Below are positions 39,075 to 47,225 of a DNA stretch of 64,000 nucleotides, piece after piece (positions within the stretch are counted from its first letter, which is position 1; the number at the start of each line of letters is the position of its first letter). The position numbers and the translations under genes are program-made. Below the pieces are notes generated by a model that worked only from the letters and a program-made list of their open reading frames with translations, ran no database searches and was not told where the DNA came from. The stretch comes from Ruegeria arenilitoris (GTDB lineage Bacteria; Pseudomonadota; Alphaproteobacteria; Rhodobacterales; Rhodobacteraceae): the NCBI RefSeq assembly GCF_013032855.1, contig NZ_WQDA01000001.1:379501-443500 (forward strand). The letters are read 5' to 3'.

Positions 39075-39725
39075 TCAGATTCGCAGGAAGGGCTGCACCA
39101 ATCGTGGGATCAGGCTGTTGAACTTCAGCGGAGCGTCGGTCACGGCCAGGCAGATGCAGTCCTCGGACATGTCGGCCACGGGTGTGTGTTCCAGATCCTC
39201 GTCTGCAATCTCGACATCGCCGCGGGCGAAATGATCCACCTCGTCGGAAAACGCGCCTTGCAGAACCATGGTCAGTTCCATGCCCTTGTGGCCGTGGTCC
39301 GGTACCGCCGCACCGGCCGGGATGAACAACAGGCGCGCCGTAGCGTCGCGCGATGTTGGCAGAATGGCCTGCTTGACGCCCATCCCAATCGGCTTCCAGC
39401 GGATGCTGTGCACGTCACCGCCGACGTAATCCTGCAATGGGGCCGGCAGAACGTCGCATTTCGCGCGCGCGGGCCTGGGGGTCGGAGCACCCTGCGCGAT
39501 CAGAGCCATTGTCGATGACAAGGCATCCGCGGACAAAGGTGCGGCTTCGACCTGGTCCTCAAGCATGTGTCCGCCCACCGCGTCATAACTCTCAGCGCGG
39601 GCGCGACAATGGTCGCACAGGGACAGGTGGGTCGCAACCATCAGGTCGAACGCTTCGGGCAGTGTGCCCGAGGCGTAGGCCATCAGCAGGTCGTCCGTCA
39701 GGTGATGTTTGATCTCTTTGCTCAT
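39075..39725 (-). CDS. chrR: ChrR family anti-sigma-E factor
   Basis: A 216-residue zinc anti-sigma factor. The N-terminal ASD/ZAS domain has the ligands His in KEIKHHLTDDLL and HLSLCDHC (His-x3-Cys-x2-Cys), and the C-terminal half is a cupin (MGVKQAILPTSRDATARLLF, VPDHGHKGMELTMVLQGAF) that senses singlet oxygen in Rhodobacter sphaeroides. The start is placed at 39725 (MSKEIKHHL); another ATG three codons upstream is also possible. It follows rpoE with almost no gap, so sigma and anti-sigma are co-translated. Confidence 0.93.
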   Translation of the reverse strand: MSKEIKHHLTDDLLMAYASGTLPEAFDLMVATHLSLCDHCRARAESYDAVGGHMLEDQVEAAPLSADALSSTMALIAQGAPTPRPARAKCDVLPAPLQDYVGGDVHSIRWKPIGMGVKQAILPTSRDATARLLFIPAGAAVPDHGHKGMELTMVLQGAFSDEVDHFARGDVEIADEDLEHTPVADMSEDCICLAVTDAPLKFNSLIPRLVQPFLRI

Positions 39726-39735
39726 CTCTATCATC

Positions 39736-40293
39736 TCAGTTCATCGCGTGGCGCAAGCGGTCCAGCGCCAGCCTAATTCTCGATTTGATGGTGCCCAACG
39801 GAAGCCCGGTCTGCGAGGCGATCTCGCGATGGCTCAGGTCACCAAAATATGCCTTCTCGATCAGTTCCCGCTGTGCCTCGGGTAATTGCAGCAGGGCCGT
39901 TTTCAGTTGCGCCGTTTCCTGTTGCAGCGCGATTACGTCTTCCTGTTCGGGTTCCGCTTCGGGACCCCATGTCAGTTCTTCCGGTTCAGGACGCCGCTGT
40001 TTGCGAATGGCGTCGATGCGTTTGTTCCGCGCGATCGTAAAGACCCATGTAGCCACGGTAGCCCGTGACGGATCAAACAGATGCGCCTTGTGCCACAACG
40101 TGGCCATGACTTCCTGCGCGCATTCCTCGGCCAACGTCGCGTCCGAACCCGACCGGATCAGGAACGCTTTGACCCGAGGGGCAAAGTGTTGGAACAGCTC
40201 GGCAAACGCCGCCTGATCCTGCGACTGCCGGATGCGTTGGACGTGGGACACCCACTCGCATCTTGCTGCGCCATTATTCTTCGTACCGTTCAC
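39736..40293 (-). CDS. rpoE: ECF sigma factor RpoE (singlet-oxygen stress)
   Basis: A 185-residue ECF sigma factor with start GTG at 40293. Region 2 is AAFAELFQHFAPRVKAFLIR and the TVATWVFTIARNKRIDAIRK block; region 4 is the helix-turn-helix LSHREIASQTGLPLGTIKSR. The annotated frame is open to 40479, but the upstream ATG codons (40392, 40380) lie on or next to the predicted promoter and lack ribosome sites, while AAGGGA sits six bases before GTG 40293 and the length then matches other RpoE proteins. The partner chrR follows directly. By homology it directs the singlet-oxygen response and is held by ChrR until released. Confidence 0.92.
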   Translation of the reverse strand: MNGTKNNGAARCEWVSHVQRIRQSQDQAAFAELFQHFAPRVKAFLIRSGSDATLAEECAQEVMATLWHKAHLFDPSRATVATWVFTIARNKRIDAIRKQRRPEPEELTWGPEAEPEQEDVIALQQETAQLKTALLQLPEAQRELIEKAYFGDLSHREIASQTGLPLGTIKSRIRLALDRLRHAMN

Positions 40294-40397
40294 CGACGAT
40301 CCCTTGGTTCGTTTCGTGCCGCGCCCAGCTGGCCGCGCCGCCGGGGCGGTCGCGACATCGTCCGGAACAACGGTGTCCATCTCGGTAAACATAACTG

Positions 40398-40426
40398 TAT
40401 TACGCTGCCGTACCCAAGTCGGATCA
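40398..40426 (-). promoter_or_regulatory. Candidate autoregulatory sigma-E promoter of rpoE-chrR
   Basis: On the minus strand TGATCC (40426-40421) is followed after exactly 18 bases by TAATA (40402-40398). The known sigma-E promoter of Rhodobacter sphaeroides is TGATCC-N18-TAAGA, so this is a close match. Transcription would start near 40391, leaving a leader of about 98 bases before the GTG start chosen for rpoE. Autoregulation of rpoE-chrR is known in the family. Confidence 0.78.
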
Positions 40427-40443
40427 CGCCTGCCCGAGATTTT

Positions 40444-40472
40444 TGATCCGGTCGCGCGTTTTTTTCGTATCA
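40444..40472 (+). promoter_or_regulatory. Candidate sigma-E promoter of the DUF1365 gene
   Basis: TGATCC at 40444-40449 is followed after 18 bases by TATCA (40468-40472), a weaker match to TAAGA. It points toward the DUF1365 gene, with a leader of roughly 60 bases. It lies back to back with the rpoE promoter: the two TGATCC boxes are 17 bases apart. DUF1365 genes next to rpoE are part of the sigma-E regulon in Rhodobacter sphaeroides, which supports the call. Confidence 0.62.
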
Positions 40473-40542
40473 TAATCATGGATGTTCGCTGAAAAACCCA
40501 GCCGATCCAGAATGTTGACCGCTAGAAAAGATCAGTCAGACC

Positions 40543-41313
40543 ATGCCAGAAATCGACTTCGTTCCGGCCCATACCTTTCACGGAAGGAAAGGTGCCATCG
40601 AGAACGCCTTTCGCTACTCGGTCGACTACATCCTGCTGGATCCCGAACAGGCGGCGGAAACGCCCGCGTTGTTTTCGGTAGATAGACCCAACCTCACCGG
40701 CTGGCGGACCCGCGATCACGGAGGGGAGCCCGGCGATGGTCGGGGTGCCCCGTGGCTCCGCGACAGTCTGCGGGCGATGCAAATCCCCCAACCCGCGCAG
40801 GTTCTGTTGCTGACCCAACCCCGGGTGCTGGGCCACGTATTCAACCCGGTCAGTTTCTGGTTTTGCCTGAATGACGCAGGCGCACTGTTTGCCGTGGTGG
40901 CCGAGGTCACCAACACTCATGGAACGCGGCACAGTTATGTCTGCCACAAGCCGGGGTTTGACTTGATCGCTCCTTCTGACCGGATTTGCGCGACCAAGGT
41001 CATGCATGTCTCGCCGTTTCAAAAGATCGAGGGCACTTACACTTTCCGGTTCGACCTGCGCCCGGACCGGGTCGGGGTTTGGATCGACTACGGCCGCGAC
41101 GGGGGCGGTTTGATTGCTACGCTCACGGGCGTCCGGCAACCTCTCACCAATGGCGCGATCCTTCGTTCGCTGCTGCGACGCCCGTTTGGCGCGCGGCGGG
41201 CGGTTGCATTGATCCACTGGCAGGCGCTGAAACTGTGGATCAAGAAGGCCACTTTCCGACCGTTCCGCACCGCGCCGGTGCCATCTCACCCCGTCTCGCG
41301 CCCACGCGAGTGA
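40543..41313 (+). CDS. DUF1365 family protein, likely sigma-E regulon member
   Basis: A 256-residue DUF1365 protein: the hallmark FNPVSFWFCLNDAGALFAVV, the VTNTHGTRHSYV block and KVMHVSPFQKIEGTYTFRF are all present. The family is usually found with an FAD amine oxidase and a cyclopropane-fatty-acid-synthase-like protein, and is linked to fatty-acid modification under singlet oxygen. Here neither partner is adjacent; the next genes are DUF3775 and an exported protein. It is divergent from rpoE with a candidate sigma-E promoter between. Biochemical role is not established. Confidence 0.88.
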   Translation: MPEIDFVPAHTFHGRKGAIENAFRYSVDYILLDPEQAAETPALFSVDRPNLTGWRTRDHGGEPGDGRGAPWLRDSLRAMQIPQPAQVLLLTQPRVLGHVFNPVSFWFCLNDAGALFAVVAEVTNTHGTRHSYVCHKPGFDLIAPSDRICATKVMHVSPFQKIEGTYTFRFDLRPDRVGVWIDYGRDGGGLIATLTGVRQPLTNGAILRSLLRRPFGARRAVALIHWQALKLWIKKATFRPFRTAPVPSHPVSRPRE

Positions 41314-41400
41314 CGATCTGCAGTTTGCGCAAGATCAAGGACGCAGGCGCGATGCAATGGTTGAGATGGACTTCAATTGCGGACAGAGGAGTTGAAACCA

Positions 41401-41718
41401 ATGCTGGAAATCTCGCCAACCAAAGTCGCCCAGGTCGCCATGATGGGCCGCGAGCTGGATCGCGCCGAGGGCGAGCTGCGGGCTTTTATCGATCGCATGG
41501 ACGAGGACGAGCAAGCCGAGTTGGTGGCGATCATGTGGATTGGACGTGAAAGCTTTTTCCCGGACGACCTCAGCGAGGCGATCGCTACGGCCAAGGCCGA
41601 GGCCTCGACGCCATGTGCCGATTACCTGATCGGCACGCCGCATCTGTCGGATCACCTTGAGAACGGGTTGGACGCGCTGGGCATCTCGGCCGAAGATGTC
41701 GAGAACGACCTGATGTAG
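41401..41718 (+). CDS. DUF3775 domain-containing protein
   Basis: A 105-residue acidic soluble protein of the DUF3775 family, showing LEISPTKVAQVAMMGRELD, the DEDEQAELVAIMWIGRESF block and CADYLIGTPHLSDHLENGL. The ATG at 41401 follows a GAGGAG site (41385-41390). A TTG eight codons upstream is unlikely. No function is known for the family. It stands between the DUF1365 gene and an exported protein gene, in the same direction. Confidence 0.85.
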   Translation: MLEISPTKVAQVAMMGRELDRAEGELRAFIDRMDEDEQAELVAIMWIGRESFFPDDLSEAIATAKAEASTPCADYLIGTPHLSDHLENGLDALGISAEDVENDLM

Positions 41719-41809
41719 ACTTGGTCGCCCGCACGGTGTTTCTGCGCTATGCTCCGGGGCAGAGGGCGCCGTGTATTGCACAGCGCCCGGTCCACAGCAG
41801 GGGCGCCAG

Positions 41810-42883
41810 ATGCCGCGTATGTTGAAGACGATATTGGTGTTGGCCCTTATGGCCGTTCCGGCGTGGCCGCAGCGTCCGGCGCTGGCCTGCACCGTTTGTC
41901 TGGCACTTCCCGAAAACTCTCTGGCCGACCGGTTGTTGTCTGCTTCGGTCATCGTTCTGGCCGCGCCCGCGCCCGACGACCCGTTCCGCTATGCACCCGT
42001 CGGGTTGCTGAAAGGCAGTTGGGACGAGGTTGCAGACCTCCCCCAGATACCGTTTCTGGTGGACAGCAGCACCCGGAATGCCTTGCGCGCCGATCCTGAC
42101 CGGGTGGTCTTGATGATCTATGGCCCAGGCCGCCGGGACAAGGCCGGGCGCGCCTTTGATCAGTCCTGGACCAAGGGATTTCTGATGACGCCGCAGCGGG
42201 CCGATTTTGTTGCCGAGGTACAGGCGCAAGGCCAAGGCTGGCGGTTGGACGGATCCCGATCCGCCGAGCGCGCCGCGTTTTTCGCGGCCTATCTGAATTC
42301 CGGAGACCGGTTGTTGCGGAACACCGCTCTCATTGAACTCCACCGGGCACCCTATGCGTCTGTGCGCGGCCTGCGCGACGCTGCTGCAACCCCGGATCTT
42401 CTGCGCGATTTGCGGAGCCTGAATCGCGTAGCCTATGCCCCGGCAACGATCCGGCTGCTGGGCCTGCAATCTGATCCGGCCGCGGCAGAGGCGGTGCGCA
42501 CGGTCTATCCAAAGGCGGTCGCCACCGGAGGGTTCAACCTGCGCGAATGGGCGCTTGCCGGTATCGAAATCGACGGCGACCAAGCCCTGAATACGATCCA
42601 GGAGGCTCTGACCGCCAGCCCGCTTTCTCCAAAGGATCGCCAGGCGATCATCGCGGCGCTGATCGACGGCGGCGATGCGATGCCGGAACACCGCGGGAAG
42701 ATCCTGGATATCTTTGTCGGTGAGATAGCGCGCGACCAAAGCACGGCCGGGCAGATCGCCCTGGCCACGCGCGATTGGGGGGATGATACGCTTGCCCCTG
42801 CGCTGCGGGCGCTTCTGGCTGACCCGCAGATCGACCCCGCCACCGCCTTCGCCATCCGGGTGGCCCTGCCATCCGGTCAGTGA
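41810..42883 (+). CDS. Exported protein of unknown function
   Basis: I do not recognise a named family. The start at 41810 gives a signal peptide (MPRMLKTILVLALMAVPAWP), with AGCAGGGG upstream; the frame extends to 41771. The mature protein of about 335 residues has one CxxC pair just after the signal (ACTVCLALPENS), a predicted beta-rich N-terminal domain (to about residue 140) and an alpha-helical C-terminal region with repeated helix pairs (for example ALNTIQEALTASPLSPKDRQ) that could be HEAT-like. It has its own position between DUF3775 and the DUF1127 genes. The N-terminal cysteines might form a disulfide or bind a metal, but that is a guess. Confidence 0.75.
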   Translation: MPRMLKTILVLALMAVPAWPQRPALACTVCLALPENSLADRLLSASVIVLAAPAPDDPFRYAPVGLLKGSWDEVADLPQIPFLVDSSTRNALRADPDRVVLMIYGPGRRDKAGRAFDQSWTKGFLMTPQRADFVAEVQAQGQGWRLDGSRSAERAAFFAAYLNSGDRLLRNTALIELHRAPYASVRGLRDAAATPDLLRDLRSLNRVAYAPATIRLLGLQSDPAAAEAVRTVYPKAVATGGFNLREWALAGIEIDGDQALNTIQEALTASPLSPKDRQAIIAALIDGGDAMPEHRGKILDIFVGEIARDQSTAGQIALATRDWGDDTLAPALRALLADPQIDPATAFAIRVALPSGQ

Positions 42884-43004
42884 CCCCGCCAACCCTGACG
42901 TAAGGTTAACAAAGCTTAATCCGTTGGTCCGGAACCGTTAACGCGGCGTCCTTTTATCTGATGACAGTACTGCAATGCAGTTCGGATTTCAGGAAGACAA
43001 ACCA

Positions 43005-43232
43005 ATGGCAACCGCACAAACCACACAGTCGAACCACAGCCTGTTTCATGACCTTTTTGCAAAATACGCCGAGGCCAAGACCGAACGGTTTCGGAAGCAG
43101 ATCTTTGCGAAGACGGTCCGTGACCTCGAACGCCTGAGCGACCAGCAGCTGCACGATATCGGCATCACCCGCTCAGACATCCCCCAAACGGCCTATCAGA
43201 GCGTCTATCAGCGCGCCGCGTTGACGCAGTAA
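43005..43232 (+). CDS. DUF1127 small protein
   Basis: A 75-residue basic protein of the DUF1127 family: a long helix (AEAKTERFRKQIFAKTVRDL) followed by the hallmark LERLSDQQLHDIGITRSDIP. The ATG at 43005 has AGGAAG upstream. DUF1127 proteins are small RNA-binding or regulatory proteins in alphaproteobacteria (CcaF1 in Rhodobacter sphaeroides is one example). It forms a pair with the next DUF1127 gene, 50 bases downstream, suggesting tandem duplication. Confidence 0.88.
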   Translation: MATAQTTQSNHSLFHDLFAKYAEAKTERFRKQIFAKTVRDLERLSDQQLHDIGITRSDIPQTAYQSVYQRAALTQ

Positions 43233-43282
43233 CCGGGGTCGCGCCCCACCAGGACACCGGCCAAACAGGGAGGAAACAGCCG

Positions 43283-43486
43283 ATGCTCGACACAATGCAA
43301 CCGACTCAACAACCCTGCCCATCCGCCAGCGCGCTGCTTCTGTTCGACCGCGCCATGCGCATCCGGGCGGTCAAGGATGACATCGTACGCGCGGCGCAAC
43401 ATCTGAGCGGTCTGGATGACCGGCAGTTGTCCGAGCTTGGCATCAACCGCAGCGATCTTGAGGAAACGATCGAGCGCTACATCTGA
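43283..43486 (+). CDS. DUF1127-like small protein (second copy)
   Basis: A 67-residue protein with the DUF1127 tail LDDRQLSELGINRSDLEETI. The N-terminal half (MLDTMQPTQQPCPSASALLL) differs from the first copy and lacks its basic helix, so the two have diverged. An AGGGAGGAAAC ribosome site lies just upstream. A strong bidirectional terminator follows about 40 bases after the stop. Confidence 0.85.
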   Translation: MLDTMQPTQQPCPSASALLLFDRAMRIRAVKDDIVRAAQHLSGLDDRQLSELGINRSDLEETIERYI

Positions 43487-43525
43487 ACCACAAGCGCCAA
43501 TCCAAAGGTTGGTGAAAACACCAGA

Positions 43526-43560
43526 AAAAAGCCATTCCGGTGCGTCCGGAATGGCTTTTT
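43526..43560. terminator. Bidirectional terminator between DUF1127 and the saccharopine genes
   Basis: A perfect 15-bp stem (43526-43540 with 43546-43560) around the five-base loop TGCGT. The A-run on the left and T-run on the right serve as tails for both directions, so it can terminate the DUF1127 transcript and the convergent saccharopine transcript, whose stop is eight bases away. Confidence 0.92.
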
Positions 43561-43567
43561 GGTTGGG

Positions 43568-44710
43568 TCAGGCCAGGTGGTCGACCACCTGCAGGTGCTG
43601 TGCCAGCTTGTCGATCTCGGCCATCCAGCTCTGAACCAGTTTCGGATCGCTGGGCGCGGCATGGACGCCGGCGGGGATGGCGCGGTTCAGCACCGCCTCG
43701 ACCGCAAGCGAGACCGGGATCGACACCAGACGCGCCATCGCGCTGCCGCGTGCGTCGCCCCAGGCGTCCATCACATAGGTCTTGTGCCAGACCGGTATGC
43801 CGTCCTTCTCGGCCTTCAGGCCGACGCAGAGCACGACGCGGTCCGGCTCGCCCTCTTCATAGGCGTTCTCGGCCCAGAACTGGTCGGACATTTCCTTGAG
43901 CCGGGCATCGCCCTCGGGGCCTTCCAGCGTTTCGATCTCGCGGAACACGTCCGACCACGCATCCGACCAGCCGTTCAGCCGCAGAGTGCCGCGGACGAAT
44001 TCCTTGACCGGCCAGTGCTCCTCGAAATGGTACTGCTGCATGAAGGGGATCGAGTCGCGGTTGGGATAGACCTCGAAGCTTTCGGGCGTGGGCAGCGGGG
44101 CGACATAGGTGCTGATCGCGTCCCAGGGCCGGGCCACGTCCAGCGGGGCATAGTCGCGGATCGACCGCGAGGGCGAGCGCAGCGCCTTGAGCACGCCCAG
44201 GGGCGACCAGCTGAACTTGTAGCGGAACGGGTTGGGGTTCTTGGGGATGCCGCCGCAATAGGAAATGAAGCTGAGGTGGTTTTCCGGGTCGAAGGCGTCG
44301 GACGCGCGGTAGTCATCGACCAGCGCGTGGGCCATCAGGTGGTCGATGCCGGGGTCCAGCCCGACCTCGTTGACCAGCGCGACGCCGGCTTCGCGGGCCT
44401 TGTCGTCCAGCGCGCGCATCTCGGGCGCGATATACGAGGACGAGACGAAATTCGCGCCCTTCTCGATCGCCAGTTCCGCCAGCGGCACGTGCCAGTCGCC
44501 CGGCAGCATCGAGACGATCACGTCGCCCTTTTCCAGCACCGCGCTCAGAGCATCAATGTCGAAGGCCCGGATGTCGTCGGTCAGGTCGCCGACCTCGGCG
44601 CGGGCCTTGTCGACGGTCCGGTTCCAGACGGTGATCTTGTGGCCGGCCTCGATCAGGCGGCGCAGGCCGGGGATGGCCGACAGGCCGGTGCCACACCAGT
44701 GAATCGTCAT
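43568..44710 (-). CDS. Saccharopine dehydrogenase-family protein (glutamate-forming type)
   Basis: A 380-residue protein beginning MTIHWCGTGLSAIPGLRRLI, with an N-terminal Rossmann fold and the VSMLPGDWHVPLAELAIEKG and NEVGLDPGIDHLMAHAL blocks that define saccharopine reductase/LYS9-like enzymes. It would act on saccharopine to give 2-aminoadipate-6-semialdehyde and glutamate, or the reverse. It lies directly after the LYS1-like gene (three-base gap). Together they make a two-gene saccharopine route, which is a lysine catabolic pathway in several alphaproteobacteria. Confidence 0.9.
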   Translation of the reverse strand: MTIHWCGTGLSAIPGLRRLIEAGHKITVWNRTVDKARAEVGDLTDDIRAFDIDALSAVLEKGDVIVSMLPGDWHVPLAELAIEKGANFVSSSYIAPEMRALDDKAREAGVALVNEVGLDPGIDHLMAHALVDDYRASDAFDPENHLSFISYCGGIPKNPNPFRYKFSWSPLGVLKALRSPSRSIRDYAPLDVARPWDAISTYVAPLPTPESFEVYPNRDSIPFMQQYHFEEHWPVKEFVRGTLRLNGWSDAWSDVFREIETLEGPEGDARLKEMSDQFWAENAYEEGEPDRVVLCVGLKAEKDGIPVWHKTYVMDAWGDARGSAMARLVSIPVSLAVEAVLNRAIPAGVHAAPSDPKLVQSWMAEIDKLAQHLQVVDHLA

Positions 44711-44713
44711 GGC

Positions 44714-45769
44714 TCAGATCCTTTCGATATGGGATTTGAAGGTGTCCTCGGCCCGCGCCCAAACGCCCGAGGTCAGGTCTGTCAGGGTCAGCAACGAGGG
44801 CAGAAGTTGCGCGGCGTAGTCTTCCGAGCTTTCGACCGGCAGCATTGAGGGCAGGTTGTCGATGGCCATCACGTCCAGCACCGGGTCGGTGGCCACGCGC
44901 AGGGCGGGTTCTTCCCAGGTTGTGGCGCGGTCATAGACCGGCACCGGGTTGTAGTCGCTGTCGGGGTCGCAGGCCACGTCGCCGATGGCGGTCAGCTGGC
45001 GCGGGGCATTCAGCGCCTCGCGCGGGACGAAGACCGGGGTTCCTGGGCGGGCGAAGATGCAGTTGAGGAAGATGTCGTGTTCCAGGATTTCCGGGAACGG
45101 CCCGCCATGGGCGGTTTCCGCCATGTCCCATTTCGTCACTTCGACTCCCATCGCCTCGCACAGGTCGGACGCGCCGGTGCCGACGCGGCCAAGCGCACCG
45201 ATGACGATGGCGCGGGGGCGGGGCGCTCTGGTGGCGTCCAGCTCGGCCAGAAGCTCGGCGTTCAGCGTGTCCTTGCTGGGATAGACACCGACGGGGCCGC
45301 AGATCTCACTGCGCTGCTGCGCCGCCCAGGTCTTGAGCGTGACCGCCGCGCCCGCGTAGCCCGCCCAGTAGCCGAAGGCCGCGACCCGCCGTCCGGTTTC
45401 ATCGACGAGATATTCCAGATCATACAGCGTGCCGCCGCCGGCCTTGAAGCGCTCCAGCAGCTTGCGGCCCGAATGCTGACCCTTGAAGGCATGGCCGAAC
45501 ATGATGTGGCGATGCGGCAGAGGCGTACCGTCCTCGGGCAGTTCCTTGAGACCGAAGATGATCGCGTCCAGCGGCGCATCCGGCCACGAGTTCTCCGGCG
45601 CGATTTCGCAGCCCGCGTCGCGGTAGCCGTCGATCGGGATGGCCCGGACATGGCTTTCCTCGACCGTCACGCGAATGCCGGCGGCGATCAGTTGTGCAGC
45701 GCCATCGGGCGTCAGGCCAACCCGTTCCTCGTTCGGGCGTTGTTCAGCCCGGACCCAGAGATGTGTCAT
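44714..45769 (-). CDS. Saccharopine dehydrogenase (L-lysine-forming type, LYS1-like)
   Basis: A 351-residue protein of the AlaDH/PNT-fold LYS1 family. The N-terminal LWVRAEQRPNEERVGLTPDG holds the two residues (Arg and Glu) that bind lysine and 2-oxoglutarate in the yeast enzyme; IIFGLKELPEDG, MFGHAFKGQHSG and FGYWAGYAGAAVTL are further hallmarks. In catabolic direction it condenses lysine and 2-oxoglutarate to saccharopine. It is first in the operon with the LYS9-like gene. The pair is separate here, whereas many organisms fuse the two as LKR/SDH. Confidence 0.92.
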   Translation of the reverse strand: MTHLWVRAEQRPNEERVGLTPDGAAQLIAAGIRVTVEESHVRAIPIDGYRDAGCEIAPENSWPDAPLDAIIFGLKELPEDGTPLPHRHIMFGHAFKGQHSGRKLLERFKAGGGTLYDLEYLVDETGRRVAAFGYWAGYAGAAVTLKTWAAQQRSEICGPVGVYPSKDTLNAELLAELDATRAPRPRAIVIGALGRVGTGASDLCEAMGVEVTKWDMAETAHGGPFPEILEHDIFLNCIFARPGTPVFVPREALNAPRQLTAIGDVACDPDSDYNPVPVYDRATTWEEPALRVATDPVLDVMAIDNLPSMLPVESSEDYAAQLLPSLLTLTDLTSGVWARAEDTFKSHIERI

Positions 45770-45783
45770 GCGATGTCCTTTTG

Positions 45784-46398
45784 TCAGAGCATTCCGGCGG
45801 CCCGTACCGCCTGAACCGCGGGTCGGGCCTCCATCGCCGCGCGGAAGGCCTGGATCTTGGGAAAGGCCGTGACATCGACACCGTCACCTTCCAACCAGCT
45901 GCAAACCACGTAGAGATAGGCGTCGGCCAGCGAGAATGCCTCGCCTAAAACAAACGGACCGCGCAGCCCGTTTGACGAGATGTAAGCGCAGGACTCAGTC
46001 ATGGTCTGGGCCACTTTGCCCTTCATGTCCTGCCAGCTGGCCTCCTGATCTGCCCAGCGGTGACCGCGCATCTTGTGCGCATGGTTCACATGCATGGTCG
46101 AGGCCAGGTAATACATCACCTCGCGCATCCGCGCGGCCAGGACCGGATCGTCTGGAACAAGCCCGGCCTTCGGGGCCTTGGCTGCAATGTATTCAAGCAG
46201 AGCGCCGGTTTCCGTCAGAATGCCACCATCGACCACCAGAGCGGGAACGCGACCTTTGGGGTTGATCTGCTTGTAAACCGCCGTCGTCTGCTCGCCCGCA
46301 GCGAAGTCCAGCTTGATCGCCTCATAGTCCAGACCGGCTTCCTCAAGCGCGATGACGACAGCGATCGAGATAGTGCGGGGTGCGTAGTAGATCTGCAT
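45784..46398 (-). CDS. Glutathione S-transferase family protein
   Basis: A 204-residue GST with the thioredoxin-like N-terminal domain (YYAPRTISIAVVIALEEAG, INPKGRVPALVVDGG, LTETGALLEYIA) and an all-helical C-terminal domain ending LADAYLYVVCSWLEG. The catalytic residue would be the serine in TISIA, as in beta/theta-type bacterial GSTs. It is upstream of the saccharopine genes on the same strand with 14 bases between, so may be co-transcribed. Substrate unknown. Confidence 0.93.
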   Translation of the reverse strand: MQIYYAPRTISIAVVIALEEAGLDYEAIKLDFAAGEQTTAVYKQINPKGRVPALVVDGGILTETGALLEYIAAKAPKAGLVPDDPVLAARMREVMYYLASTMHVNHAHKMRGHRWADQEASWQDMKGKVAQTMTESCAYISSNGLRGPFVLGEAFSLADAYLYVVCSWLEGDGVDVTAFPKIQAFRAAMEARPAVQAVRAAGML

Positions 46399-46416
46399 CT
46401 GGGACCTCCGATCCGG

Positions 46417-47067
46417 TTACAGGTGGGTCTGGGCGAAATGCCGGTCCGGCGCTTCCAGATGTGGAACCGCGTTGAACAGAACCGGGCTCAGGTCCGCTCC
46501 GATCGGGTGCAGACGATGCAATGAGGTGTTCATGATGGCAAGGGCCACGCGCGCCATTGCCGGAATGTCCAGCCCCATCGCCTGCCGCACCACCATCGAG
46601 ATCAACCCACCCGAGGTCACCACGATGGCCGGCCCGTCGCCGTCATGGATTTCGCGCAGAGCGTCCGAGACGCGGGTTTCAAACTGCTCGAAGGTTTCGG
46701 GCGCGTTCCGAATGTCGCCGTTGGCCCAGGCCTTGAAGGTCAGCGGCAGGTGCTGAACGAAGCCTTCGCGGTCCGTCGGGATCGTCACGCCGTGCTGTTC
46801 CTCGAACAGTTGCGCAAGGGTGAAATACTCGATTTCATTCAGACGTGTATCGCGGACGGGTTCCGGCAGACCCATGCTTGCCGCCGTTTCCACATGCCGG
46901 GTCAGGGTGCCGCAAAACACCCGTGGATAATGGGCTTTGGTCTCGCGCAGATGGGCCCCAAGCCAGCGCGCCTGCTGATGCCCAAGCTCGCTGAGCTTGT
47001 CATAACTGTCTTCGTCTCGTGCGGTGGTGTTGGCCTGCCCGTGGCGTACCAATGTGATGTATGACAT
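46417..47067 (-). CDS. Histidine phosphatase family protein
   Basis: A 216-residue phosphoglycerate-mutase-like protein. The RHG catalytic motif is [20 protein letters not shown], the second arginine is in [11 protein letters not shown], and the distal histidine/glutamate motif is in [13 protein letters not shown], where the usual His is replaced by Ser (SGG instead of HGG-like). This last change may lower phosphatase activity. It lies 18 bases upstream of the GST gene. Confidence 0.88.
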   Translation of the reverse strand: MSYITLVRHGQANTTARDEDSYDKLSELGHQQARWLGAHLRETKAHYPRVFCGTLTRHVETAASMGLPEPVRDTRLNEIEYFTLAQLFEEQHGVTIPTDREGFVQHLPLTFKAWANGDIRNAPETFEQFETRVSDALREIHDGDGPAIVVTSGGLISMVVRQAMGLDIPAMARVALAIMNTSLHRLHPIGADLSPVLFNAVPHLEAPDRHFAQTHL

Positions 47068-47225
47068 GTCGGTCCCTCTTGGCCCGAAGTCTTAGGGCAG
47101 CTTGCACGCAGGGGCCAGAGGTGTTCGGCCGGTTGCCGTCAAAAAACCGGGACAGGCTGCAACCGGGCTTGCGGGCGGACGGCCCGGCGATAGAGTTGCG
47201 GCAAGCGACAAGAAAGGACAGCGCA

